Shown piece after piece: positions 33,134 to 44,872 of a stretch of 64,000 bases of DNA. The stretch lies in the NCBI GenBank assembly GCA_036435485.1, contig CM071597.1:149293647-149357646 (forward strand), in the 5' to 3' direction. The position numbers and the translations under genes were made by a program. Origin of the DNA: Saposhnikovia divaricata (lineage: Eukaryota > Streptophyta > Magnoliopsida > Apiales > Apiaceae). Positions within the stretch are counted from its first letter, which is position 1; each line of letters starts with the position of its first letter. The notes beneath the pieces were generated by a model. It was not told the DNA's origin, made no database searches, and saw only the letters and a program-made list of their open reading frames with translations.

Positions 33134-36100
33134 GGTGACACCCCTAGATTCGGGGTCAAGGATCCAGGTCATCACGGTCCAATTTCCATTTAATATCAAT
33201 ATCTCTTTGGTCTTTTTTTTTACCATTTAATACTTAAACAATTGACCCCACACTAATACACACACACACACCAGTCATATGCTCAGAGAACAATATCCAT
33301 TAATGATAACAGTTAAAGATAAACTGTTGTTACAATCCCAGAATACTATCTATTATACCCATATATAAGTATATACTACCTTGAGAACAGGTGTCGATAC
33401 TTTCTCATAAGGTAGACTTCCTCTTTACCCTCTTCCGGGTTGTACTGCGACGTTTCGGCACCTGATCTAGCTGTTATATAAATAAAATAGCAAGAGTGAG
33501 CTATAATAGCTCAGCAAGATAATATTGTAAACTAGAATTTAAAATGTGAACAGGTATACATATATATGCATATATAAGCAGAAACCAATTATAATCCTTA
33601 AGGAAGAATAAAGCTCTTATTTAATAATACATCATCCACTTACTATTATAAGAAAGAAATCTAAAATAATATAATATCAGTTTCTCTTCATCTGTAACCA
33701 TAATTCATCGTCTCATATCATTATTCTGTTTTCAGTATAGAAATCTGAAAACCATTTTCAATTCTTTCTTTCAAGTTTTTTTTTTTTTTTGGGATTTTCA
33801 CTGTTGCCGAATACGTAAGGACGATGATCAGTCGCCCTCCGTACCCGTCCTTTTTACTACCGGTAGAAGGAGGAAGGTACACCACTACATCCTCCTTCGG
33901 CAACTCTTGGGCCGAGATAAAATATTGATTGCTGGACTGTGCCGCACACAGCCTCCTACGCTTTTTGTTGCTATCCCCCTTTTTGTCAAATCATTATTCC
34001 ATTTATAAAATATCATTCCACATTTCTATTTTCTCGCTTTCATTTCCACACATTTCCATTCACATCTCCATTCACATATATCATTTCCATTTATCATCAC
34101 CTTTAAAAATATATATGTCATAATACTTGAATTATGACTCATACATCTTCTCTATATTTAATAAAGTCAAATATGCCTTTATATACATAAAATATTCCAT
34201 CTATTTAAAAGTATTAAAATAATAATCAAATAATACTTATTAAATTACAAATGTTTAAAAGATTATCTTTAACATAATCATATAAACCATATAACCCTAG
34301 ATAACAACTGATACCATTCTTTCATATCTCTTTAAACCATAAAGTATATTTGCTCTATCCATATTCATATCCATATCCATAATCCATATCCATATCCATA
34401 TCCATAATCCCTATCCATATTCCATATCCATAATCCATATCCATAATCCATATTCATATTCATGTACATCTCCCTTTAATTTCCAAAATCAGGAAAACAA
34501 ATCCTTAACAATATAGTCATAATAAAATCATCTCCATAATCCATGAAACCATTTTCCTTTGAAGATAAATAATTTACAAAGTAAAGATAGAAGAAATCTT
34601 GCCTCGATCTCTAAGTCCCAAGAGGAAGGATCCGGTGTTCGTCTTGAGTATCTATAGAAACGAAAAGGATCACCATCAGACTATATTTCACTTAACCACT
34701 TAACCCTTATATAGTAATACCCTTGACACATAATATATGTTTAACATAGCCTTTATACTCCAAAAGTTCCAAGAACTTAATCATTTTTAGACTCGATAAA
34801 AGTTTCACCGTCCTTTCACCATTTTCTTAACAACCACTCTCGATTGTAAAATTTCTCATAAAATATAAATTTCGAATTTTGACACAAGGTCAGTGGGTAA
34901 TGCTTTTCTGATCACCCTACTATATCCTCCCAAAATTTCATAATTTTTAAGAATGTCTAAGTATGTCAATTATAACCTCAAAGTTGACACAATTGCATTT
35001 TCTCGGTTTCTGAACCACTTTCACTAAAACTCAGTTTTCTCCTAAACCGTTCATCAGATTTTAACGTACTTTATATCAAAACGATCTATGAACCAGGATC
35101 TATCCCCTCATGGTCAGTTGGTACCTTGTACAGAACATTAACCCTTCGGACATGACTCTCAAAAACAGGGCATCTTTAGGTTAAACTAAAATCGGGCATT
35201 ATAACGGCTATACTTTTATACTTTCCAAAATATTACTCCTCCAAATCCATCATCCACCATATACACCATCACCTACACCATGTGGTCATCTTACCAACCA
35301 TGGTTACAAGCACATACTCCTTTCATATTCAATCAAAACACATATCCACAACTATATAATCAAGATTTCATGATTTATATCACTTAACTTCTAAACTAAC
35401 CCAAGATCAACCATAAACTCAAAAGGGTGAGAACATTTATACCTTCCTTGAAGCTTTAAAACTCTTAATAAGGGCTTGTAATCCTTGATTCACCTTGATA
35501 CAACCTTAATATACCTTAATCTTTCAAAACAAAACACAAGATTCATATAAGTTACTATTCATCTATCACTTTGTAAAATTCATATAAAATCGAAAAATAG
35601 GAGTTTGGCTCTCAAATTTTTACCACATCTTGGCCTCTTCATAAGCTTTGTTTTGAGTCCTAGTTCATCAGATTTGAAGCTTCCTAGCTAGGGTTTTGAG
35701 CCTCATCTTTCCACTGGACAGAAACTGGACAGATTTGTTTCCCCAACTTTGAGCATGGATTTGACTAGGCTATACTACTTGGATTGCTATGAAATTTTGA
35801 ACGAATATTACCCATGGAGTGAAGAAGCTATGGTTAAAATTTGGTGATTTTAGAAGCTCTATATTGGGACATATGAATTTTTCTTTAAGGTTGGTTTTTG
35901 CTGGGCAGTTTTGGAGAGGTTGTATTTTGCTTGCTTTTAACTTGGATAATGACCACAAATGTGATATCTATCTCTTAACACCAGCTCCTTATCTCTTAAT
36001 CAAGTGGCTTTGAAGTCCACCAATCACAAAACTCCTTGCTTAGCTTCTTTTAGAAGATTTATTCACTTGATGGTGTATTTACTAGTCTAACCTTGCCCTT

Positions 36101-36805
36101 TCACTCTATTTGCTCTTCTAGCCTTGCCCCTTCAATATTTTCATAAGTCACTCACTTAATTACTTGTATTTACAGCTCCTTGGAGCCTCTTGGACCTGCA
36201 TGGCTTAGGTTTTGGGCCTTAGGGCTTTTGGGTTGGGCTTTGGATAAAGTTCTCTCGTCGTTTGATTCATCGAATGATTTCTGTGAACGTCTCAGTGGTT
36301 TTTCCTTTGTAAATTCCTTGGATATATAATATCCTCTCCCACATAATATATTAGTGTGCTAGGGCGATTCTAATCCTCAAGTAGGTATTAGATCCAATAT
36401 CCTTGGTATATTCTCTTTTTCTCAAAAGTCACTCTCCCGGTTATCTCTCGGGTTCTCAAGCATTCTCAAACTCGTTTAACAATCTAAATTCCCTTAACTT
36501 AATAATTCCCTGGTTTAACCTAATTTCACATATTCCTCAAAGTATCCACCCTTTTTATATTCCATATTCTTTAATATCCAATACACTTGTGCTCCATTGA
36601 AATCAAACAATTTAAAAATCTATACTCATGAATTTCTGAAATCCGTCGTCGTTTCAAGTCACTCATTTTCATAGTACTATACTACTATTGTTTCTGATTA
36701 TTCATTTTCTGTTTCAATTATAGGTTACCTACATACCATTTCCTTAAATCCTCAAAATCATATTTATTTAGGTACTGTAGCATTGCAAAAGTTAGGGTTA
36801 TTACA
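33134..36805 (-). repeat. element A 3' LTR
   Basis: A 3.67-kb LTR, minus-strand start tgtaataaccctaac. Contains a palindrome tgagctataatagctca (33,497-33,513) and a (tccata)n-type minisatellite at about 34,358-34,463. The first 1.6 kb of the LTR (35,219-36,805) has no counterpart in the other copy. Confidence 0.82.
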
Positions 36806-39395
36806 GTCTTCCCCCCTTAAAAGGATTCCGTACCGGAATCACGTTGAAGATTTTGACGAATACCTTTCTCACATTACACCTTCTAATTCTCATATTACTT
36901 CCTCCATCCTTTAGTTTCTCCTTAAACATCTCTATCTTGTTTATACAGAAATACACCAACATATACTTGCTTGTCATTCATCAACATGCCATTTAGCTTA
37001 TCAATAGCAATACTTTCACTATCTTTTTCTTGAAAATCTCCTCCTATATTCAGTCATTCTATCTTATCTCATCTCTCATTCCTCTTTTGCCTAAGGATAT
37101 CGGCCACCACATTGGCCTTCCCTGAATGGTAGTGTATCTCACTATTGTTTAACTATGTTCTAATCTCTATCATGACATAAATATTAACACCTCAATATTC
37201 CTATATCTCATCTCTGTAAAATTTTCCAGAAAATAAGCTCTACTAATATTCTTTAAAACAATTGTAAGAAAATATTACCTATATTATATATTTCCTGTTC
37301 GTACTTAAACAAGAATGTACTTTTCCTTTACCCTTGAAAAATATATTTTCACACTTTCCCCAATACTCTTAATCTCCTTTTTATAGAGTTCTCTGACCCT
37401 TAACAGATATTGATTTTCCTTATCTAGATTATCAACCTACCTACACCATTCATTGACTTAGTCGATCCCTAACCAAACATTTACACTTAAATAGTTAAGT
37501 GTACCTGCAATTTCCTCCGGATACCTTATCCCATATGTCTATTGTTCACTATACACTCTTTACATCTTGCTGATCCACCTTAGTTCCTTCATTATATACT
37601 ATCTACTCCACCTCTGAAATTTCCCTTTGTTATTCTCATTAAAATATTTACCTCAAGTTTTACTCATTCACACCTTTTGGATTAATCCTTTGAATACTTA
37701 ACATCTTTAATCTCTCTCTGCTACTTAGGGTATTAGTCACAATATTGGCCTTCCCTCACTAATAGTTATTGCACCTCGAATCCTTCATTAATTATCCCCA
37801 CTTCCTTTATTTATCCTTATTCTGACTCTATCCTCAAAATACACCTTACTCTCAATAGTAAATCTCAATTACACCTTAAAATTCCTCATATTCTTTTCTC
37901 TTACTAATCATCAAATATACCCATTTCTTCTCACGAAATTCCTTCCTCTCTTATATTGAAACGCTTCTAGCTCTAATTATCTCTTAACGAAGTTTCCCTT
38001 GGAATCTCGAGTTTCCTCGTATAGTCACGTATACTATAAACATTGCTTCCATCCGTTAATGAAATCTTCTATATTCAAAACAATTAATAGAATTTAAGAG
38101 ACTTTGAATTGAAACGAACCCAGAAACAAGCAAGGGTCCCACAACAATTTATAAAATTAAAAGTTTTAAAGAACTTTTATTTGAAACAAAAGAATATTTG
38201 AGAAATCAATATGATGGAAGAACCCCTATATCACACAAGTGAGGGCGTCCCCTCCGACTTTCAATCACACAGACAGATCGTCCTTGTGTATACATATAGG
38301 ATTGTTCCTCTTAATTGGAGTAAGAAATATAAAGAAAATATAAATCGCGATGATAAATACCATCTTCCGAAAGTAATCTTAGAGGAATATTTTGAATAAG
38401 ATAGACAAAATAAAATTTTGAAACACATCCCCAAGGGTACCAGAAAGTTTTTTTTTTTTAAAGATACCGGCACTTAATGAATAATTACCCATTAGTAGAG
38501 GAAAATTTGAAACTCAATAATATAATTTAGCAGGGCTTTAGGAGCTTGAAAATAGGTACCGTTAATAGCCTCTGCCCAATTGAAAATCCAAATAATGGAA
38601 GGTTTTCCTCAAATACTATTTATATATTAGACTGCGTACCCTCCAAAATTTCTTAAATTTGGCACTCACCATGTAGCCTTAACCTATCATCTGCTATTCC
38701 CAATTATCTTCATTTACTTAGTCGTGACTTGGCTCGATACTCTCTGCCTTGATCCATAATAGAACACAACCTTCCAATCGATATACTTTCGTAATATTGA
38801 TCGTCTTGACCTGACACTGCTCTGGTATTAAGGACCCTTCAAACTATACTTCTAAATTGCATATTCTAACATATATCGTATACTCACGAGGTTATCTAAC
38901 GTACACTTCCCGATACGTCAAGTATTCCCTTTCCCATACCGATCCCGTGTGCTACATAAACTTAACACTTTTAGCATAATAACCTTTTCATTTAAGACAA
39001 TCTCGGAATTTCTCAGTCTGTCTTGGTCCTTAAGGTATATCTTGGCTTTACCGACAAATCTCAGTTTCACCATTTCATCTCCACAATCAATTGAAACAAT
39101 CAGTGTCTGTTCACCAATCCACTTACAATATTTCTTCAAACTCCCTTAAACATAAGAAGACTTTAAATACCCTTAACTTTGGCTCACCAATCTCCTCTCC
39201 CTATACTAAAACATAAACTTTTATTAGTAATAATCTATAAAATTATAATCCCTACTTAGAATAAATGCTTCATTCGATAAACCACCCTTAAACTCGATGT
39301 GAGTTCATATTTTATATCATTACATATATATCTATATGTGTATATTATTATCACTTTTGTTACTGAGCAATATGACTCTTAGCTTTGATACCATC
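36806..39395 (-). pseudogene. element A interior, heavily decayed pol
   Basis: Almost all coding capacity is gone. A RNase H tail can be read near 37,142-37,083 (HYHSGKANVVADILRQK) and a second, more damaged one near 37,795-37,725 (GKANIVTNTLSS). The rest cannot be assigned. The primer site abuts the 5' LTR at the right end. Confidence 0.7.
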
Positions 39396-41500
39396 TGTGG
39401 CACCCCTAGATCCGGGGTCAAGGATCCAGGTCATCACGTTCCAATTTCCATTTAATATCAATATCTCTTTGGTCTCTTTTTTTTTTACCATTTAATACTT
39501 AAACAATTGACCCCACACTAATACACACACACCAGTCATATGCTCAGAGAACAACATCCATTAATGATAACAGTTAAAGATAAACTGTTGTTACAATCCC
39601 AGAATACTATCTATTATACCCATATATAAGTATATACTACCTTGAGAACAGGTGTCGATACTTTCTCATAATTAGACTTCCTCTTCACCCTCTTCCGGGT
39701 TGTACTGCGACGTTTCGACACCTGATCTAGCTGTTATATAAACAAAATAGCAAGAGTGAGCTATAATAGCTCAGCAAGATAATATTGTAAACTAGAATTT
39801 AAAATGTGAACAGGTATACATATATATGCATATATAAGCAGAAACCAATTATAATCCTTAAGGAAGAATAAAGCTCTTATTTAATAATACATCATCCACT
39901 TACTATTATAAGAAAGAAATCTAAAATAATATAATATCAGTTTCTCTTCATCTGTAACCATAATTCCATCATCTCATATCATTATTCTGTTTTCAGTATA
40001 GAAATCTGAAAACCATTTTCAATTCTTTCTTTCAAGTTTTTTTTTTTTTGGGATTTTCACTGTTGCCGAATACGTAAGGACGATGATCAGTCGCCCTCCG
40101 TACCCGTCCTTTTTACTACCGGTAGAAGGAGGAAGGTACACCACTACATCCCCCTGGAGGAAGGTACACCACTACATCCTCCTTCGGCAACTCTTGGGCC
40201 GAGATAAAATATTGATTGCTGGACTGTGCCGCACACAGCCTCCTACGCTTTTTGTTGCTATCCCCCTTTTTGTCAAATCATTATTCCATTTATAAAATAT
40301 CATTCCACATTTCTATTTTCTCGCTTTCATTTCCACACATTTCCATTCACATCTCCATTCACATATATCATTTCCATTTATCATCACCTTTAAAAATATA
40401 TATGTCATAATACTTGAATTATGACTCATACATCTTCTCTATATTTAATAAAGTCAAATATGCCTTTATATACATAAAATATTCCATTTTTTTAAAAGTA
40501 TTAAAATAATAATCAAATAATACTTATTAAATTACAAATGTTTAAAAGATTATATTTAACATAATCATATAAACCATATAACCCTAGATAACAACTGATA
40601 CCATTCTTTCATATCTCTTTAAACCATAAAGTATATTTGCTCTATCCATATTCATATCCATATCCATAATCCATATCCATATCCATATCCATAATCCCTA
40701 TCCATATTCCATATCCATAATCCATATCCATAATCCATATTCATATTCATGTACATCTCCCTTTAATTTCCAAAATCAGAAAAACAAATCCTTAACAATA
40801 TAGTCATAATAAAATCATCTCCATAATCCATGAAACCATTTTCCTTTGAAGATAAATAATTTACAAAGTAAAGATAGAAGAAATCTTGCCTCGATCTCTA
40901 AGTCCCAAGAGGAAGGATCCGGTGTTCGTCTCGAGTATCTATAGAAACGAAAAGGATCACCATCAGACTATATTTCACTTAACCACTTAACCCTTATATA
41001 GTAATACCCTTGACACATAATATATGTTTAACATAGCCTTTATACTCCAAAAGTTCCAAGAACTTAATCATTTTTAGACTCGATAAAAGTTTCACCGTCT
41101 TTTCACCATTTTCTTAACAACCACTCTCGATTGTAAAATTTCTCATAAAATATAAAGTTCGAATTTTGACACAAGGTCAGTGGGTAATGCTTTTCTGATC
41201 ACCCTACTATATCCTCCCAAAATTTCATAATTTTTAAGAATGTCTAAGTATGTCAATTATAACCTCAAAGTTGACACAATTGCATTTTCTCGGTTTCTGA
41301 ACCACTTTCACTAAAACTCACTTTTCTCCTAAACCGTTCATCAGATTTTAACGTACTTTATATCAAAACGATCTATGAACCAGGATCTATCCCCTCATGG
41401 TCAGTTGGTACCTTGTACAGAACATTAACCCTTCGGACATGACTCTCAAAAACAGGGCATCTTTAGGTTAAACTAAAATCGGGCATTATAACGGCTATAA
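39396..41500 (-). repeat. element A 5' LTR, truncated
   Basis: Matches 33,134-35,218. It carries a local 27-28-base duplication near 40,128-40,180 (gaggaaggtacaccactaca) absent from the other LTR. Homology stops abruptly after ataacggctata at about 41,500. Confidence 0.85.
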
Positions 41501-42797
41501 ATGAATTTAGGATCAAAAATGAATTTTATATGGATTTTACAAGATTTAAATCTTTAAAATACAAAACAATTCATAAAAATCATTTTTAAAATCTTTCAGG
41601 ATTGAGAATCATTCTCTCAAAAATCTTAAAAACTAGAAAAATGTGCAAATGTAATATTACAAAATATTTCGTGATTTTTAACGACTTCACTGATTTTATA
41701 CAATTCATAGAAGATGAATAAAACATGTTTTTGACATGTTTATCCACTGAAAATGCAAAATAATTCGGGTGAGATCCCCAAATACCCATCTTTTCAAACC
41801 AACTAACCAAAATAACCATCTGCGCGCGTTTCCGTCCAAAATACCCATCAGATACGCATGTCCAACATGCGCAGTCTCTTACACGCATGTCGGACATGCG
41901 AATTCTTCCTTTTTTTTTAAGAAGCAGGCCACGCATTTATAACATGCGTATTCATTTTATTATTTTTTTTAAAAAAATAGACCACGCATTTGAATTATGC
42001 GTGTAGTCAAAATTTTGGAAGAATACGCATATTATCCATGCGTATAGCTCTCTGAAATTTTAAAAAAAATGATGGGGAGGTGCCCTGCGGAGCCACAGAA
42101 ATATAGAATAAGCATATACTACATGCGTAGGTTGAATATATTAATAAAAACGCGCATGGCAATTATCCGTGTACTAACTGCCTCACTTCACTTAACAAGT
42201 GCACCACTTCAACGAGCGTACGTGATGTGTGTCAAAAGAATGGAATGCTTTTATAAAAGAACTATACGCATTAAGCATTTGCGTATGCTTTAGAAAAATT
42301 TAGGGTGCCCTTATACGCATGTCACACATGCGTGTTCGGTGGGTATTTTGGGTGGTCCGCACCGTCTATAGGTATTTTGGGCAGTGGGTTCCCAAAAGTG
42401 GTGTATTTTGGTCATTTTATCAAATAATTCATAATATCATTTTAAGATCTCTAGAGGCTAAAAATAATTCTTCTAATATTTTTAAAAACTATTTAAATAT
42501 GCAAAGATGATAGTGTAAAATATATCACAATTTTTACTACCTTCGATAATTTTATAAAATTCTTAGAAGATCAATAATGCAGGATTTAAATAGATTTTAA
42601 TCATCAAAATTACAAATAAAAATATACGAACTTAAACGGCACACATAAATCACCTTATAAACATGTAAACATGATGTCACACATATTTTATCTAAAAAAA
42701 AAAAAGAAAACAAAATTTCACACCCTATAATCCACATTTAATATTAAATAATTAAATAATAATAATAATAATAATAATAATAACGATATTTTCTAGG
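41501..42797. repeat. AT-rich LTR-like fragment with internal duplication
   Basis: Two diverged copies of a block (about 41,620-41,720 and 42,475-42,580; shared words tttttaaaaacta, gatttta, aattcatagaagat) lie on either side of the Mutator-like copy 2. A (TAA)n run sits at about 42,748-42,783. The minus-strand start ttataacgccctag at about 42,800 resembles gypsy LTR starts, so this is probably a piece of another LTR. Confidence 0.5.
41767..42421. mobile_element. Mutator-like nonautonomous element, copy 2, with palindrome array
   Basis: 655 bp flanked by a perfect 9-bp duplication aaataattc (41,758-41,766 and 42,422-42,430). Its right end reversed, gataaaatgaccaaaatac, matches the left end of copy 1; its left end gggtgagatccccaaatacc matches the reversed right end of copy 1. 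The interior has about nine imperfect palindromes of the form acgcatNNNNNatgcgt between 41,853 and 42,334. No transposase. Confidence 0.82.
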
Positions 42798-43200
42798 GCG
42801 TTATAAAAATAGCTCGAATTTATAATGAAGACATATAATTAAAAGTTCGTTTGGAAGTAGTTAATGAGGGCAAGTTTTACGGGAAGTAAAATAGGTATTT
42901 GTAAGACATATAACTAGAAGTTCTATTAAAAGTATAATATGTGTTCGAAGTTAATGAGGGCAAGTTCCATCATCACATTCTTTTTACTTGATTAACAATT
43001 ATATAGTTTGGTGTCTTTACTTAACAAATAAAATATTACACAAATTGTCAAATCTGTGTAAAATATTACACCTGTTAACAATCACATCTACCACAGGTTA
43101 TAAGTTCAGTGCGAAATTAAAATATTACACAAATTGTCAAATCTGTCCAGAATCAAAGTTATTACAGACCAGAGTAACATAATTCCAAAAGGGTTTGAAA
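42798..43200. repeat. degenerate repeats shared with 23.1-24.5 kb
   Basis: 42,810-42,980 carries the same attaaaagttcgtttggaag / gaatttataatgaagacata phrase family as 23,150-23,356 and 24,340-24,500. A word attacacaaattgtcaaatc is repeated at about 43,031 and 43,124. No gene. Confidence 0.5.
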
Positions 43201-44781
43201 TAACAAAAGAACCACTAACTATGGTAATAATAGTGGATGGATAATCTCTTTGCTACCCAGAGTTGGCACATGTGAGAACCTAACCAATCTCAACTGACAT
43301 CCTATCCAACTAAGTCTGCTTACCTGAGATAGTGGTGATCCGGACAACTAATGGTAGTGCTGCGCGCTTGCCACGCGCTTTCGACGGGTCTGACGTGTTC
43401 TGGCCATGCTAATCTATTGTTGTTTGTGATATATAAAATAAAAGCAAGAGTGAGCATAAGAGCTCAGCAATATAATAATAGTTCTTAATACTGTAAAATA
43501 GTGTTCAGTGATTTTGCATAAAAAGAACATGCGTTAATCTGGTTTAAATCATTTTTCTTTAATTATTGAGATGGTTATCGAAATAACCAAATTTACTAGA
43601 TGAAAAGAAGTACTCTGCCAACACTATCGATAACTGAGCACCTGGGCATTCATTACAGTGTTGCAGTACAAATCCAATTGGAAGAACGGGACTATTTTAG
43701 AGTGCACCCGATACAAGGTGATTAGCCATTGTATCATACAAACTTCGCTACTAGTAGACGGGAAGCGATCCTTCTTTCGAAGTCATGGCCTGACCTCATT
43801 CGGGTCTTATGCTGGACTGTCCCACCGCCTTTTTCGCTTCGATGGACTTTTCTCACAGCATTCTTATATTACCCTGTCACACAGGGTGCCAGGTCCTTCT
43901 TACACATACCCTGTCAGACAAGGTGCTAGGTCCCTCCAGTCCCTTGAAGAATTCTAACCAGATCCCTAGCACGGAGCTAGTCGATAACTCTACTTCAACT
44001 TTGAATCTTTACTTCCGGAAGTATTTGAGGAAGTAAGACAGATATGTGGGTTGACCTTCGTCAACAGATTTTCTTAACAATGCATTCATTCTGAAAATAT
44101 ACGGGGGAGCTAGTTGGAGTTTTGAAGTCATTCAAGTGATGAGCGAAGGGAGAAACCACTATTTTTTCTCCCAAAACCTTGGTTCCCCAAGTTTTGAAGG
44201 TAAAGCAAAGCCTTTACCCACTAAGGGTTTATTAAAATAATCATGGGAACCTTTGTTATGCATAATACGAACAAAGTTTCAATATAATCTAAAAGATGAA
44301 GTTACAAGGTACTTCAAATAAACATTTTCGTAAATATCTCTATTATGCAAAGTATAAACAGAATCTCTACATATTTACAAGTCTCAAATCATTTTGTAAT
44401 AATCCCAAAGGTTAGAAAGCATTTAAAATAATTTTTAAACCCTTGAATGAATTTTTAAAGAATAAATAAGATTTTTAAATAATTTGGAATATTTAATAAA
44501 TAATTAAACATTATTTACTAAGAAATAAACTTCAATAAATTATTCTTAAAAGGATAATCGAATAAATGCTTACTTTACTAATAAATATTCAAAGAATATT
44601 TATTAAAGGAAATTTAAAATAGCACAAACTCAAATATCTCCAATTTATAACTAATTGGAATATTTATAAAATATATCTCAAAATAACCCTAGATAACAAC
44701 TGATACCATTCCCGAATTATTTATTGACAGGATTACAGTAAAATAGCTCCGACCCCCGATTGAGATATAGAATAGGATTGT
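43201..44781 (-). repeat. Tekay-like LTR fragment (family C), left part
   Basis: Shares LTR modules with element A: the hairpin tgagcataagagctca (43,451-43,466) and the phrase accctagataacaactgata (about 44,690). Its last 343 bases recur at 59,311-59,653. A short duplication built on ccctgtca...aggtgc...aggtcc occurs at about 43,870-43,937. Likely the outer part of the 3' LTR of element C, on the minus strand. Confidence 0.55.
44439..44781. repeat. 343-bp flanking direct repeat, left copy
   Basis: acccttgaatgaatttttaa ... aataggattgt; identical in length to 59,311-59,653 with two substitutions seen by eye. It borders the poly(A)-tailed insertion. Confidence 0.92.
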
Positions 44782-44872
44782 ATGCATACTTGAGAAACAA
44801 ACTTTTTTAACATATTCTCTCTGCTCCCCCAGTCTCTCTTCGTCTTTTTGTCAAGATAGTCCCCTCCGGCGG
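44782..44872 (+). mobile_element. LINE-like insertion, 5' piece
   Basis: 91 bases of unrelated sequence (atgcatacttgagaaacaaa...) between the 343-bp repeat and element B. It continues at 58,489 beyond element B. Pyrimidine-rich with ctcccctcc-type GC-rich words as in LINE 5' regions. The last five bases ggcgg are the element B target duplication. Confidence 0.55.

Larger units (their letters stand above)
33134..41500 (-). mobile_element. Tekay-like Ty3/gypsy element A, minus strand, truncated
   Basis: The minus-strand order is a truncated 5' LTR (41,500-39,396), PBS (complement of 39,382-39,393, tggtatcaaagc), a decayed interior, a purine tract (complement of 36,806-36,822), then the 3' LTR 36,805-33,134. 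LTR copies match over about 2.1 kb with roughly 1-2 percent differences by eye. The purine tract context ggaatccttttaagg is shared with element B, so the two are related. The element sits in the Tat-type gag; no flanking duplication can be shown because the other end was lost at 41,500. Confidence 0.85.

Noticed and set aside
32663..33193. Ser-rich plus-strand frames
   Set aside because: Antisense shadows of the Lys/Glu-rich N-terminal part of the Tat-type gag.
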